Shown here in pieces: positions 8,382-17,691 of a stretch of 64,000 nt of DNA; positions within the stretch are counted from its first letter, which is position 1; every line of letters starts with the position of its first letter. The translations under genes and the position numbers were made by a program. The stretch spans positions 111,085 through 175,084 of the forward strand of contig NZ_CANNCF010000005.1 in the NCBI RefSeq assembly GCF_947503045.1, in the 5' to 3' direction. A model generated the notes under the pieces. It had not been told where the DNA came from. It did no database searches and saw only the letters and a program-made list of their open reading frames with translations. This stretch comes from an uncultured Tateyamaria sp. Its GTDB lineage: Bacteria; Pseudomonadota; Alphaproteobacteria; Rhodobacterales; Rhodobacteraceae.

Positions 8382-8785
8382 GCAGCCACAGCAAGCGGCG
8401 TGCGTTCACCGGCGATGTAGCGGATGACGTCCGTGTAATCGAAGGCGAGAGAGATGATCATCGTCGCAAAGGCGACGCCCATGATCACCCGCGGCACGCG
8501 GCTGACATCCGGGGATTTCATCTTGAACCACAGGTGGATGACAAGGGGTGTCCAGGCGATGATATGGGGCAGGCCAAGCAGTTTGACGTAGCCCAACTGC
8601 TCATACATCGTCATCACGCCCACAACGCCAATGACACCCGCCAGCAGTGCAAAGAGCGCTGTGAGGCGAGTCGATTTCCAGATGACAAGGGTCAGGGGCA
8701 GCACGATGGCCCCCAAAAGCAGAAAGTTCAGCCAGATGCCAACCCAGGCGGGGGCATGTGTGGCGACAGCTTCTTCGAACGTCAT
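8375..8785 (-). CDS. Small four-helix inner-membrane protein, unknown function
   Basis: 136 residues with four hydrophobic segments (about 14-33, 37-56, 65-84 and 98-119), predicted inner-membrane. Start at the ATG with AAGGA seven nucleotides upstream. I do not recognise a family. Its 3' end abuts the glyoxalase remnant, so it may have been inserted into or next to that gene. The upstream neighbour is an NTF2-like protein 101 nt away in the same direction. Confidence 0.7.
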   Translation of the reverse strand: MTFEEAVATHAPAWVGIWLNFLLLGAIVLPLTLVIWKSTRLTALFALLAGVIGVVGVMTMYEQLGYVKLLGLPHIIAWTPLVIHLWFKMKSPDVSRVPRVIMGVAFATMIISLAFDYTDVIRYIAGERTPLAVAAT

Positions 8786-8886
8786 GGGGTATTCCTTGAG
8801 ATTTTGACTTTTGAGGGGCACGGACGCAGCAGGAGCGTTCCTTGCAGCACAAGCACCGAAAGAAGGCTGTGTTCAGCGGAGGCGCG

Positions 8887-9297
8887 TCAGGTCTTGGCGT
8901 GCGCGTTGTAGACCTTGCCGCTGATCTTCCAGGCGCCGTCCTGCTTGTAGAGGACAAAGAAATCAGTGAACCGGTGGCCGGCCCAGTGAATGAATTCCAC
9001 GCGGGCAGCGGCGGCCGGACCCGAAATGTCGATCCACGCGATATGGTGTTCGACCTGCGGCGAGGGTCCGTTGCTCGAAATCGACGCCTCAAACGCCTCG
9101 ACATCAGAGTTGCGGAATGTCCCGCCAATGGTTCCGACGATATGAGCGTGGTCAAAGAAGGCAGACCGCGCCAGTGTCCCGTCGCCGAGTTTCGCCGCAT
9201 CGATGTAAGGTTTCAAGGCGGCCTTCACGGCGTTGTATTCGTCAAAGCTGTGCGCTTCGTCCGCTGCGGTCTCAGTGGAAAGAGTGGTGTCCGACAT
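8887..9297 (-). CDS. SnoaL/NTF2-like protein (putative lumazine-binding type)
   Basis: 136-residue cone-shaped alpha-beta barrel protein of the NTF2-like superfamily: AVKAALKPYIDAAKLGDGTLARSAF, HAHIVGTIGG, HIAWIDISG and FTDFFVLYKQDGAWKISGKVYNAH follow the SnoaL-like pattern. Such proteins are small cytoplasmic enzymes or binding proteins with varied ligands, so no reaction can be named. Start ATG has AAAGGAA eight nucleotides upstream. First gene of the leftward stretch toward the GST. Confidence 0.75.
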   Translation of the reverse strand: MSDTTLSTETAADEAHSFDEYNAVKAALKPYIDAAKLGDGTLARSAFFDHAHIVGTIGGTFRNSDVEAFEASISSNGPSPQVEHHIAWIDISGPAAAARVEFIHWAGHRFTDFFVLYKQDGAWKISGKVYNAHAKT

Positions 9298-9507
9298 GTG
9301 ATGATTCCTTTGACGTGTTTCGCCTTCTGGATTTCATCTATCTACAGGTGTGTAGCCATCCAAGGCCTGAAGGCAAAATAGTGCCCTCACGAGTTCGTTA
9401 CCGACAGTGTTGGGGGGCTGGAAGCGGCAGAGACCTGCCGCGCTCCCGGGTTCATACCTTCGTGTGGCGGGGGCGGCGGGCTGCGCCCGCACAAGCCCTC
9501 CATTCTC

Positions 9508-10626
9508 TTAGCTGGCCAAAGCATCCTCAAGCGAGACCAGCGGATAGCCGAGGTCTTTGGCAACGGCGGCGTAAGTCACATGCCCGTTGGCGACGTTTAG
9601 GCCGTCGGCGAGGTGTTTGTCGTCCGTTATCGCCTGCTTCCAGCCCTTGTTCGCGATGGCAACCGCATGGGGCAGGGTGGCGTTGTTCAGCGCATAGGTG
9701 GATGTGCGTGCCACACCGCCCGGCATGTTCGCCACGCAGTAGTGCACCACGTCCCCCACAAGGTAGGTCGGGTCGGCGTGAGTCGTCGCCTTGGACGTCT
9801 CGAAACACCCACCCTGATCGATGGCCACATCGACGACCACCGCACCGGGTTTCATATCGTCGATGAGGGCGCGATCCACCAATTTCGGGGCCGCTGCGCC
9901 GGGAATGAGAACCGCGCCGATGACCAGATCGGACGCCTTTACCGCGGCTTCCAGCGCTGCGCGTGTGGAGAAAACCACCTTTGCAGATGCGCCAAAGTGG
10001 TTCGACAGGCGGTCCAGCGTTGTTGGTGAGCGGTCGAGAATCGTCACGTCCGCCTGCATGCCAACTGCCATTTGCGCGGCGTTAAAGCCCACGACCCCGC
10101 CACCAATGATGGTGACCTTGGCAGGCGCAACACCGGGCACGCCGCCAAGCAAGACACCGCGGCCACCATGCGCCTTTTCAAGCGCAGCGGCGCCTGCCTG
10201 AACGGACATGCGACCGGCAACCTGGCTCATGGGTTTGAGCAGGGGCAAGCCGCCAGCAGCGTCCGTCACCGTCTCGTAGGCGATGCAGATTGCGCCTGAT
10301 TCCACGAGATCCTTGGTTTGTTCCGGATCGGGGGCAAGGTGCAGATATGTATACAGAATTTGACCCGGGCGCAGCTTGGCGCGCTCAACGGCGAGGGGTT
10401 CTTTCACCTTGACGACCATGGCGGCGCGGGCAAATACCGCGTCCGCATCTGCCACAACTTCGGCACCGATCGCGGTATAATGCGCATCCTCTGCGCCAAT
10501 CCCGGCACCGGCTTGCGTTTCGACGATCACCTGATGACCATGAGCGATCAGTTCCCCGACACTTTCGGGGGTCAGTCCGACGCGATATTCATGGTTTTTG
10601 ATTTCCTTGGGGACACCGACGAGCAT
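9508..10626 (-). CDS. ald: Alanine dehydrogenase
   Basis: 372-residue NAD-dependent enzyme interconverting alanine and pyruvate plus ammonia in the cytoplasm. [19 protein letters not shown] at the N terminus and [28 protein letters not shown] (the Rossmann segment, GGGVVG) in the middle are diagnostic. Two ATGs are in frame (10632 and 10626); AAGGA is only two to three nucleotides from the first but eight from the second, so [10 protein letters not shown] is chosen. A shared AT-rich element lies about 77 nt upstream. In roseobacters Ald regenerates pyruvate for pyruvate-dependent transaminases such as in taurine catabolism; the same logic is proposed here with the class V aminotransferase. 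Confidence 0.93.
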   Translation of the reverse strand: MLVGVPKEIKNHEYRVGLTPESVGELIAHGHQVIVETQAGAGIGAEDAHYTAIGAEVVADADAVFARAAMVVKVKEPLAVERAKLRPGQILYTYLHLAPDPEQTKDLVESGAICIAYETVTDAAGGLPLLKPMSQVAGRMSVQAGAAALEKAHGGRGVLLGGVPGVAPAKVTIIGGGVVGFNAAQMAVGMQADVTILDRSPTTLDRLSNHFGASAKVVFSTRAALEAAVKASDLVIGAVLIPGAAAPKLVDRALIDDMKPGAVVVDVAIDQGGCFETSKATTHADPTYLVGDVVHYCVANMPGGVARTSTYALNNATLPHAVAIANKGWKQAITDDKHLADGLNVANGHVTYAAVAKDLGYPLVSLEDALAS

Positions 10627-10700
10627 TTTCATTTTCCTTATCGAATGGTCATCAGGCGGAATACCTGATGCGCTTTTGTCGCCTGAAAAGCACAATGCGC

Positions 10701-10724
10701 TAAGTATATAAAATATTAAATATA
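10701..10724 (-). promoter_or_regulatory. Shared AT-rich element, copy 5 (upstream of ald)
   Basis: Minus-strand reading TATATTTAATATTTTATATA followed by CTTA. It matches copy 2 at 20 of 24 positions, including the downstream ACTTA. It is the most diverged of the five copies and lies about 77 nt before the alanine dehydrogenase start. Confidence 0.5.
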
Positions 10725-10796
10725 GGCCTCGGTGTACAAGAAATAGAAATTTGATGGTCGAAATGCCTATTGTACATTTCATGCACATAGTTCCGT

Positions 10797-10816
10797 AAAC
10801 TTTATATTTTATAGCC
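10797..10816 (+). promoter_or_regulatory. Shared AT-rich element, copy 4 (upstream of amino-acid ABC operon)
   Basis: Plus-strand reading AAACTTTATATTTTATAGCC. The TTTATATTTTATAG core is identical to copies 2 and 3. It lies about 148 nt before the ATPase start, further than at the other units, and faces the transporter operon. Confidence 0.58.
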
Positions 10817-10963
10817 TTTTGAATTCATGCTCAGGTTTTGCCAGTGAACAACGTCAAACCAAGATGGATGCTTACGACACCTCATCAAATGTCGCCCGGA
10901 TGAACCGTCCGGCCATGCGCGGTTTTGCTGCCGTCGCTGCCCCATTTGCCGGGAGGCACGCAG

Positions 10964-11746
10964 ATGAAAACTGACGTTCAGGATCGCGCCTATCTGAAGG
11001 TTGAGGGGCTGCATAAATCCTATGGCAACCTCGAAGTCATCAAGGGTGTCAGCTTTACCGGAGACGAGCATCAGGTCATTTCGCTGCTGGGTGCGTCGGG
11101 GTCGGGCAAGTCGACCATTCTGCGCTGCATCAACCTGCTCGAGATGCCGAACCAAGGCGAAATCTCGATCGACGGGACCCGCCTGCCGCTGTCCGTCAGC
11201 AGACATGGCGTGCGCAAGGTCACGGATCAAAGGGCGCTGTGCGATATCCGCTCCAAGCTGGGGATGGTGTTTCAGGGGTTTAACCTCTGGGCCCACATGA
11301 CGATCCTGCAAAATGTCATCGAAGGGCCGGTGCAGGTTCTCGGTCAATCAAAGTCCGAAGCGACGGACCGCGCCGAACATTTGCTGGAACGCGTCGGCAT
11401 CGCGGACAAGCGGCACAATTACCCCAACCAGCTGTCCGGCGGCCAGCAACAACGCGTGGCCATCGCGCGCACCTTGGCGATGGACCCAAAGGTTCTTCTA
11501 TTTGATGAACCGACCTCGGCGCTGGATCCCGAGATGGTCGGCGAGGTGCTGAGCGTCATGCGCGACCTCGCGGATGAGGGCCGCACGATGGTCGTCGTCA
11601 CCCACGAGATGGGTTTTGCACGAGAGGTCTCCGACAAGGTGATCTTTCTGCATGAAGGCAAGATTTCAGAGCAAGGCACGCCGGACGAAGTTTTCGGCAA
11701 CCCGCAATCCAGAGAGTGCCAGCAGTTCCTGGCCAAAGTCCTCTAA
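10964..11746 (+). CDS. Polar amino-acid ABC transporter, ATP-binding protein
   Basis: 260-residue ATPase of the HisP/ArtP/OccP type, driving import through the inner membrane. Walker [10 protein letters not shown], signature LSGGQQQR, Walker [15 protein letters not shown] and the switch His in [12 protein letters not shown] are intact. Start ATG at 10964 follows GGGAGG by about eight nucleotides. First gene of ATPase, binding protein, permease, permease; the ATPase-first order resembles octopine/lysine-arginine-ornithine systems. A shared AT-rich element upstream ties the operon to the neighbouring catabolic genes. Confidence 0.9.
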   Translation: MKTDVQDRAYLKVEGLHKSYGNLEVIKGVSFTGDEHQVISLLGASGSGKSTILRCINLLEMPNQGEISIDGTRLPLSVSRHGVRKVTDQRALCDIRSKLGMVFQGFNLWAHMTILQNVIEGPVQVLGQSKSEATDRAEHLLERVGIADKRHNYPNQLSGGQQQRVAIARTLAMDPKVLLFDEPTSALDPEMVGEVLSVMRDLADEGRTMVVVTHEMGFAREVSDKVIFLHEGKISEQGTPDEVFGNPQSRECQQFLAKVL

Positions 11747-11771
11747 TCACATCACCAAAGGGAGAGAGAGA

Positions 11772-12509
11772 ATGAAGAAATCGACAATTACAGCGGGCCT
11801 GATGGCCCTCGCACTGGGCACCGCGGCGCAGGCCGAGGATGTATTGCGTATCGCAACAGAGGGCGCATACCCTCCGTTCAACAACGTCACGGCGGATGGC
11901 GAACTGGTTGGCTTTGACGTCGAAATCGCCAAGGCGCTCTGTGCCGAGATGAAGCGCGAATGCGAGATCGTCGCCCAGGACTGGGACGGCATCATTCCGG
12001 GGCTGGTCAACGACAAATACGACGCAATTGTCGCCTCCATGTCCATCACCGAAGAGCGCCAGCAAGCCATTGATTTCACTGACCCCTACTACAGCAACTA
12101 CCTCAGTGTTGTGGCGGCCAGCGACACCGAAATCACCCAAGATACGTTGAAAGACGCCTCGATTGGCGCGCAGCGCTCCACCATCGGGTCGCAATGGGCC
12201 GAGGACACCTATGGCAGTCGCGCCGACATTCGCCTTTACGACACGAACCCGGCCGCGTTTTCCGACCTCAAAGCGGGCCGGGTCGATACGGTTGTTGTCG
12301 ACTTTCTGCCCGGTGCGGCATGGGTCGGCGAGAATGACGGCTTTGGCTTTGTTGGTGACCGGATCGATATCGAAGACAAGATCGGCATCGGAATCCGCAA
12401 GGGCGAGGCTGATCTGGCCGCTGCCCTGAACGCCGCATTGGCTGCCATTCGCGCCAACGGCACCTATGAGGCGATCAGCGTCGAATATTTCGGCGTCGAT
12501 ATCTTCTGA
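11772..12509 (+). CDS. Polar amino-acid ABC transporter, periplasmic substrate-binding protein
   Basis: 245 residues with a clear signal peptide (MKKSTITAGLMALALGTAAQA, cleavage near residue 21) and a family 3 solute-binding fold. RIATEGAYPPFN, VGFDVEIAKALCAEM, QDWDGIIPGL, SITEERQQAIDFTDPYY (Arg for the ligand alpha-carboxylate) follow the lysine/arginine/ornithine-binding pattern. Ligand not predictable, but a cationic amino acid or opine-like amino compound is reasonable. Twenty-five nucleotides after the ATPase, with GGAGAGAG as ribosome site. Confidence 0.9.
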   Translation: MKKSTITAGLMALALGTAAQAEDVLRIATEGAYPPFNNVTADGELVGFDVEIAKALCAEMKRECEIVAQDWDGIIPGLVNDKYDAIVASMSITEERQQAIDFTDPYYSNYLSVVAASDTEITQDTLKDASIGAQRSTIGSQWAEDTYGSRADIRLYDTNPAAFSDLKAGRVDTVVVDFLPGAAWVGENDGFGFVGDRIDIEDKIGIGIRKGEADLAAALNAALAAIRANGTYEAISVEYFGVDIF

Positions 12510-12565
12510 TCCAGCAGGGGCGCGGCACGTCGTGTTGCGCTCCGTCTGACCGGGACAGGTCCATT

Positions 12566-13288
12566 ATGGAAACGCTGCACACATTACTGGGCCCGTTGTC
12601 GTTCGGGCAGGGTGGTTGGGGGGACGATCTGCTGAAAGGCGCATTCCTGACCCTGCAACTGGCGTTATGTGCGATGACCGCGGGGCTGGTCCTTGGGCTG
12701 CTTCTGGCGGGGGCCAAACTGTCCTCTTCACGCCTGCTCAGGTGGCCGGCATCCGGGTACACCCTGTTCGTGCGCGGTGTGCCCGAATTCCTGATCCTGC
12801 TCATCGTTTTCTTTGGCTCGGATCGCCTGCTGAACTGGACCGCAACCAGCCTTGGGCTGGAGGCGGGATACGAGGTTCCCAAATTTCTGGCGGCGGTCAT
12901 TGGCCTGTCGCTCATCTTTGCTGCCTATGCCTGCGAGATCTTTCGCGGCGCATATCTGGCCGTCCCCACGGGACAGATCGAGGCCGGTGCCGCCATCGGC
13001 CTGACCAGACGGCAAGTGTTTTTGCGCATCCGTTTTCCGCAGCTCTGGCGCTTTGCGATTCCGGGCCTTGGCAACCTGTGGATGGTGGTCCTCAAGGACA
13101 CGTCTTTGGCGGCTGTCATTGCCTTGAACGAGCTGTTGCGCATCGCAAAGTTGGGGGGTGAGACCGAAATCAGGCCGCTCCTGTTCTTCACTGCGGCCGG
13201 GGTGATCTACCTGATCATGACATCCGTGTCCGACATCGGTCGGGCCTCGCTTGAGGCACGCGCCCGTCGCGGCGTTGCGGAGGTCTGA
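12566..13288 (+). CDS. Polar amino-acid ABC transporter, permease subunit 1
   Basis: 240-residue inner-membrane permease with about five transmembrane helices. GAFLTLQLALCAMTAGLVLGLLLA starts the HisMQ domain and the EAA loop GQIEAGAAIGLTRRQVFLRIRFPQ contacts the ATPase. The next permease starts at 13290, one nucleotide after this stop, so the heterodimer partners are translated together. Confidence 0.9.
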   Translation: METLHTLLGPLSFGQGGWGDDLLKGAFLTLQLALCAMTAGLVLGLLLAGAKLSSSRLLRWPASGYTLFVRGVPEFLILLIVFFGSDRLLNWTATSLGLEAGYEVPKFLAAVIGLSLIFAAYACEIFRGAYLAVPTGQIEAGAAIGLTRRQVFLRIRFPQLWRFAIPGLGNLWMVVLKDTSLAAVIALNELLRIAKLGGETEIRPLLFFTAAGVIYLIMTSVSDIGRASLEARARRGVAEV

Positions 13289-13289
13289 C

Positions 13290-14030
13290 ATGTATCAGGA
13301 ATTCAAATATCTCATCTCGGACAGCGTTTGTGCTGGCCTGTCACCATTGTCCGGCGATCTCTTTGGCAAGGCCTGCCCGCGATTCATCGACGGATTTCTG
13401 GTCACAATCGAGCTTTTGGTGCTGGCCTGCGGCATCGGCTTTTTCCTTGCCATTGGCCTGACGCTTGCAAGGATGAGCGGGCGCCGCCCGCTGGCGTGGC
13501 CTGCAACGGCGCTGGTCTATGTCTTTCGCGGCACCCCGCTTCTGGTGCAGCTTTGGATCATCTATTTCGGGTTTGGCAGCCTTGGTGAAGACATCCTTGG
13601 GCCCATCCTGTGGTCGTTCTTCAAGAACCCGTGGCTGGTTGGTCTTTTGGTCTTAACCCTCAACACCAGCGCCTACGTGTCCGAGATTTTCCGCGGTGGC
13701 CTTGCGAATGTGGATCGCGGCCAGCTTGAGGCGGCCCTGTCCATCGGCATGCCTTGGCTGCGCGCCATGCGCCGCATCATGCTGCCACAAGCGATTCGGA
13801 TTGCGTGGCCTGCCTATGGCAACGAGTTGGTGCTGATGATGAAGGGCAGCGCCCTGATCTCGACCATCACCGTGTTGGATTTGATGGGGCAGACCCGGAC
13901 CGTGTTCGCACGCAACTTCGATCTCACCACGTATCTTTATGCTGCGATCCTGTATCTTGTGCTGGCCGGGCTGATCACAGCTTTCGTCAATACGATTGAG
14001 CGGAGAATGCAACTGTCTGCCGGGCGTTGA
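13290..14030 (+). CDS. Polar amino-acid ABC transporter, permease subunit 2
   Basis: 246-residue HisM/OccM-type permease. Transmembrane helices near the N terminus (FLVTIELLVLACGIGFFLAIG), VFRGTPLLVQLWIIYFGFG, and the EAA loop GQLEAALSIGMPWLRAMRRI. Last gene of the importer operon; a rho-independent terminator follows about 85 nt downstream. Confidence 0.9.
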   Translation: MYQEFKYLISDSVCAGLSPLSGDLFGKACPRFIDGFLVTIELLVLACGIGFFLAIGLTLARMSGRRPLAWPATALVYVFRGTPLLVQLWIIYFGFGSLGEDILGPILWSFFKNPWLVGLLVLTLNTSAYVSEIFRGGLANVDRGQLEAALSIGMPWLRAMRRIMLPQAIRIAWPAYGNELVLMMKGSALISTITVLDLMGQTRTVFARNFDLTTYLYAAILYLVLAGLITAFVNTIERRMQLSAGR

Positions 14031-14115
14031 CGCATCCGGGCCTGCAATGCGCTGCAGATCCAACACCGGTGAAACGGGCAGGCAATTACGGACGCCAGTC
14101 CAAAGCATCCATTGA

Positions 14116-14145
14116 AAAAGCCCGCAGCGACCACTGCGGGCTTTT
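14116..14145. terminator. Bidirectional intrinsic terminator between ABC operon and glyA
   Basis: A nine-pair stem AGCCCGCAG / CTGCGGGCT with a six-base loop CGACCA, flanked by AAAA on the left and TTTT on the right, so it can serve both the rightward transporter operon and the leftward glyA gene, which converge here. Confidence 0.8.
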
Positions 14146-14168
14146 GTCATGACATCAGGGCGTTACGC

Positions 14169-15464
14169 TCACCCGGCTTGGTAAATTGGAAACCGCTTGC
14201 ACAGCTCGGCGACTTCGCCTTTCACCCGATCCTCGACCTCGGCGTTGCCGTCTTCGCCGCTTTCTGCCAGCCCATCGACCACCGCGTTGATCCAGTCGCC
14301 GATCTGGCGGAACTCGGCCTCGCCAAAGCCGCGCGTCGTACCCGCAGGCGAACCCAGACGGATGCCGGAGGTGATCGTCGGCTTTTCATCGTCAAACGGC
14401 ACGCCGTTCTTGTTGCAAGTGATATGCGCGCGTCCCAGCGCCTTTTCAATGGCATTGCCCTTGACGCCTTTGGGGCGCAGATCGACCAGCATCACATGCG
14501 TGTCCGTGCCATGCGTCACCGTATCAAGCCCGCCCTTGTGCAGCTGATCGGCCAGCGCCTGCGCGTTCTTGATGACCTGCTGCTGATAGGTTTTGAAAGA
14601 CGGCTCCAAGGCCTCGCCGAAGGCCACGGCCTTGGCCGCGATCACGTGCATCAGCGGCCCGCCCTGAATGCCGGGAAAGATCGCCGAGTTGAACTTTTTC
14701 GCCAGCGCCTCGTCATTGGTCAGGATCATGCCGCCGCGCGGACCACGCAGGGTCTTGTGGGTGGTGGTGGTGGCAACATGCACATGTGGGAACGGGTTTG
14801 GATATACACCCGCGGCGATCAGCCCGGCAAAATGGGCGACATCCGCCAGCACAAAGGCCCCCACTTTGTCCGCAATTTCGCGGATGCGGGCAAAATCGAT
14901 GACCCGTGGAATGGCCGAGCCACCCGCGATGATCATTTGCGGCTTGTGGGCGACGGCCAGCTCTTCTATCTGGTCATAATCGATGTCGAGCGTGTCGCGG
15001 CGCACGCCATATTGCACCGCGTTGAACCATTTGCCTGACTGGTTGGGCTTGGCCCCGTGGGTCAGGTGACCGCCCGCATCAAGGCTCATGCCGAGGATCG
15101 TATCGCCCGGCTGCAACAGCGCCTGGAACACACCCTGGTTGGCCTGGCTGCCCGAATTCGGCTGCACATTGGCAAAATCGCAGCCAAACAGCTGCTTGGC
15201 CCGCTCAATCGCAAGGTTTTCCGCTACATCCACGAACTGACACCCGCCATAATAGCGCCGGCCCGGATAGCCTTCGGCGTATTTGTTGGTCATGACCGAG
15301 CCCTGCGCCTCCATCACGGCGGCCGAGACGATGTTTTCCGATGCAATCAGCTCGATCTCGTCGCGCTGACGGCCCAACTCATCCCGGATCGAGGCGAACA
15401 CCTCCGGATCGCGGTCCGCCAGGGACTGGGTGAAAAAACCGTCGGTTCGATGCGGCGCGTTCAT
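14169..15464 (-). CDS. glyA: Serine hydroxymethyltransferase
   Basis: 431-residue PLP enzyme making glycine and 5,10-methylenetetrahydrofolate from serine and tetrahydrofolate. [37 protein letters not shown] and the PLP-lysine motif [14 protein letters not shown] are unmistakable; length is standard. Start at the ATG giving [11 protein letters not shown], with AGGAGA seven nucleotides upstream. No riboswitch is evident in the 173 nt upstream. Confidence 0.97.
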   Translation of the reverse strand: MNAPHRTDGFFTQSLADRDPEVFASIRDELGRQRDEIELIASENIVSAAVMEAQGSVMTNKYAEGYPGRRYYGGCQFVDVAENLAIERAKQLFGCDFANVQPNSGSQANQGVFQALLQPGDTILGMSLDAGGHLTHGAKPNQSGKWFNAVQYGVRRDTLDIDYDQIEELAVAHKPQMIIAGGSAIPRVIDFARIREIADKVGAFVLADVAHFAGLIAAGVYPNPFPHVHVATTTTHKTLRGPRGGMILTNDEALAKKFNSAIFPGIQGGPLMHVIAAKAVAFGEALEPSFKTYQQQVIKNAQALADQLHKGGLDTVTHGTDTHVMLVDLRPKGVKGNAIEKALGRAHITCNKNGVPFDDEKPTITSGIRLGSPAGTTRGFGEAEFRQIGDWINAVVDGLAESGEDGNAEVEDRVKGEVAELCKRFPIYQAG

Positions 15465-15637
15465 GATCGTTCTCCTAAGGATGCGAGTCGGGGACAATTT
15501 GGGTCGTTTCCTATCGGAAACCGGACCTCTCGCAAAGGATGTAAAGCGACTAATCTGGCCCGCGCGGCGGCAATGCTGGTAAGGGGTGAAAATATATGGT
15601 TCTTTTGGCGCGAAGTCGCCACCATAGGAAACATCTC

Positions 15638-16399
15638 ATGCCGCTCAAGATTGCCTTTGCCGCAAGTGCGGCGCCTGTGGCCCAGACGGCGCGGGCCGCG
15701 TTGGTGGCGCGATATGGCGATGCGCATCTTGAGGATGCGGACGTCATCGTGGCCCTTGGGGGGGACGGTTTCATGCTGCAAACCCTGCACGGCTCGCAGC
15801 ACCTGAATGCGCCGGTCTACGGGATGAATCGCGGTACAATCGGCTTTTTGATGAATGAATATGGCGAAGGCGATCTTGAGGGTCGCCTGGAGGCCGCGGA
15901 GGAAGCCCTGTTGAACCCCTTGACCATGACCGCGCTGGATGCGCACGGGGACACCCACAAGGCTCTCGCCATCAACGAGGTGTCGCTTCTGCGCGCAGGT
16001 CCGCAGGCGGCCAAGCTGCGCATCACGGTGGATGGACGCCTGCGTATGGACGAGCTGGTCTGTGACGGCGCGCTGGTGGCGACACCCGCTGGATCCACCG
16101 CCTATAACTATTCCGCCCATGGGCCGGTTTTGCCGATTGGCTCGGACGTGTTGGCCCTGACGGCGGTTGCGGCCTTTCGCCCTCGGCGTTGGCGTGGTGC
16201 CTTGCTGCCCAAGATGGCCCAGGTCCGCTTTGACGTGCTGGAGGCCGAAAAGCGCCCCGTCATGGCCGAAGCGGATTCCCGGTCGATCCGTGACGTGGTG
16301 CGTGTCGAAATCCAGTCAGAACCGGCCGTCGTGCACCGCATCCTCTTTGATCCCGGCCATGGGTTGGAGGAGCGGTTGATTTCGGAGCAATTCACGTGA
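15638..16399 (+). CDS. nadK: NAD kinase
   Basis: 253-residue ATP-dependent NAD kinase producing NADP. GGDG in [35 protein letters not shown] and [20 protein letters not shown] are the family motifs. Start MPLKIAF chosen, with TAGGAAA upstream. Its TGA overlaps the GTG start of the following FrhB-like gene (GTGA), implying translational coupling of an NADP-making enzyme to a flavin/Fe-S reductase. Confidence 0.95.
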   Translation: MPLKIAFAASAAPVAQTARAALVARYGDAHLEDADVIVALGGDGFMLQTLHGSQHLNAPVYGMNRGTIGFLMNEYGEGDLEGRLEAAEEALLNPLTMTALDAHGDTHKALAINEVSLLRAGPQAAKLRITVDGRLRMDELVCDGALVATPAGSTAYNYSAHGPVLPIGSDVLALTAVAAFRPRRWRGALLPKMAQVRFDVLEAEKRPVMAEADSRSIRDVVRVEIQSEPAVVHRILFDPGHGLEERLISEQFT

Positions 16400-17673
16400 T
16401 CTTGCGTGACCCGGTGCCACGATCCTTGTGCACCGATTGCGGCGTGTCGCGCATGGCCGACCCTTCGGCCTGCGGTACCGCCTGCCAGTTCATCAAACCG
16501 GACTATCCGGGCATGGAACGCGCCGTACATGGGCGCGCGCGCAAGGATGGGGACGAACGGTTTTTCGGCCCTTTTCAGGCGATGTATCGCGCCGCGATGA
16601 CCCCAGCCAAAGAGGGCGCACAATGGACCGGGATCACCACCTCGTTGGCCGCCGATTTGCTGGAGCGGGGATGCGTCGATTCGGTACTGACCATGGTGCC
16701 GGACGCCCGGGACCGTTGGAAACCGCAGCCAGCACTGATCACAGACCCCGCCGACATGGCCCGCGCACGCGGCATGCGCATGGGCTATGCGCCGCTGCTG
16801 GCCTTGCTGGAAGAGGCTCAAGCCCAAGGGTTCAAACGCCTCGCCGTGATCGGCATCCCGTGCCAGGTCTATGCGTTGCGCAAACTGGAGGCATCCCTGG
16901 GCCTAGAGCGCCTCTATGTCATCGGCACCCCCTGCTCGGACAATACAACCACCGAAAACTTCCACCGGTTTCTCGCCTTGCTGGACGAAGATCCGGACAA
17001 CATCACCTACCTCGAATTCCGCGCCGATTACCGGGTCGAACTGCGCTTTGCCGACGGGCGCCAACGTCTGATTCCGTTTCTGAGCCTGCCCATTTCTGAC
17101 CTGCCTGCGGACTTCTTTCCGCTGACCTGCAAGACCTGCGTGGATTACACAAACGTGCTGGCCGACATCACCGTCGGGTACATGGCTGGCGAGGGCGATC
17201 AGTGGCTGATCGTGCGCAATGCGCGCGGGGCAGAAATGCTCGAACGGTTGGGCGACCGCATCACGCTGAGCGCGCCGGGATCAAAAGGCAAACGGGCCGC
17301 CGCCGTCAAAGGCTTCATCGCCAACATCGAGCGGGCAGCAGGCGGGCTGCCGCTGCGGCGCATGCCCAAATGGGTGCGCCCCATCGTCAGCTGGCTGCAA
17401 CCACGCACCGGCCCGCGCGGCCTCGAATTTGCACGCACACGGGTCGAGATGAAGGCGGCAGAAACCATCCTGCACCTGCGCCACGCCTTGCCTGCAAAGA
17501 TGAAAAACATGATCCCTGACCACGTTTGGGCCATCGCAGAACCTTACGGCCTGACGCCAGAACCGCATGAACTTCTTCTGACCAAAAATACCACGGGGGA
17601 GGCCGCAAGGCCGGGGGCAGAGCCCCCAACCGGAGCGCAAAGCAGGGCGGAGGACACCTCCGCCTTACCGTAA
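16396..17673 (+). CDS. FrhB/BciB-like Fe-S flavoprotein (coenzyme F420 hydrogenase beta-subunit family)
   Basis: 425-residue protein of the family that includes F420-reducing hydrogenase beta subunit, BciB 8-vinyl reductase and hydroxymethyl-chlorophyll a reductase. Cysteines for Fe-S clusters are seen in CTDCG and ACGTAC near the N terminus, [10 protein letters not shown] and [13 protein letters not shown] in the middle, and [20 protein letters not shown]. No photosynthesis genes are in the window, so 8-vinyl reduction is not established. GTG start overlaps the nadK stop. The last 33 residues or so (after EPHELL) come from an intergenic repeat element read through in frame, so the native C terminus is probably near residue 390. 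Confidence 0.8.
   Translation: MILRDPVPRSLCTDCGVSRMADPSACGTACQFIKPDYPGMERAVHGRARKDGDERFFGPFQAMYRAAMTPAKEGAQWTGITTSLAADLLERGCVDSVLTMVPDARDRWKPQPALITDPADMARARGMRMGYAPLLALLEEAQAQGFKRLAVIGIPCQVYALRKLEASLGLERLYVIGTPCSDNTTTENFHRFLALLDEDPDNITYLEFRADYRVELRFADGRQRLIPFLSLPISDLPADFFPLTCKTCVDYTNVLADITVGYMAGEGDQWLIVRNARGAEMLERLGDRITLSAPGSKGKRAAAVKGFIANIERAAGGLPLRRMPKWVRPIVSWLQPRTGPRGLEFARTRVEMKAAETILHLRHALPAKMKNMIPDHVWAIAEPYGLTPEPHELLLTKNTTGEAARPGAEPPTGAQSRAEDTSALP
17572..17664 (+). repeat. GC-rich palindromic element R1, embedded in the 3' end of the FrhB-like gene
   Basis: Modules in order: tail TTCTTCTGACCAAAAATACC (17573-17592, identical to 56596-56615), small hairpin GGCC-GCAA-GGCC (17601-17612), large hairpin GGGGGC-AGA-GCCCCC (17613-17627), then a second hairpin GGCGGAGG-ACA-CCTCCGCC (17646-17664). 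Elsewhere in the window the same modules are intergenic; here the reading frame runs through them. Confidence 0.7.
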
Positions 17674-17691
17674 GGCGCATCCTGATGCGCC
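17674..17691. repeat. Short palindrome between FrhB-like gene and sco
   Basis: GGCGCATC-CT-GATGCGCC, an eight-pair stem directly between the TAA of the FrhB-like gene and the stop codon of the convergent sco gene. Resembles palindromes at 20448, 53219 and 53318, all at gene 3' ends with TAAGG or CCTTA flanks. No U tract, so a weak terminator at best. Confidence 0.55.

Larger units (their letters stand above)
10627..10963. other. 337-nt divergent intergenic region between ald and the amino-acid ABC operon
   Basis: No gene seen. It holds two copies of the shared AT-rich element, one facing ald (10701-10724) and one facing the ABC operon (10797-10816), separated by AT-rich DNA that stands out from the GC-rich surroundings. 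About 145 nt separates the second copy from the ABC start, leaving room for a leader; GGGAGG at 10951 is the ribosome site for the ATPase gene. Confidence 0.6.

Noticed and set aside
8375..9297. Plus-strand open frames over the membrane and NTF2-like genes
   Set aside because: They run antisense to genes with clear ribosome sites and plausible folds; no coding signature of their own.
15465..15637. Glycine or SAM riboswitch upstream of glyA
   Set aside because: No recognisable conserved core or paired helices in the 173-nt gap.
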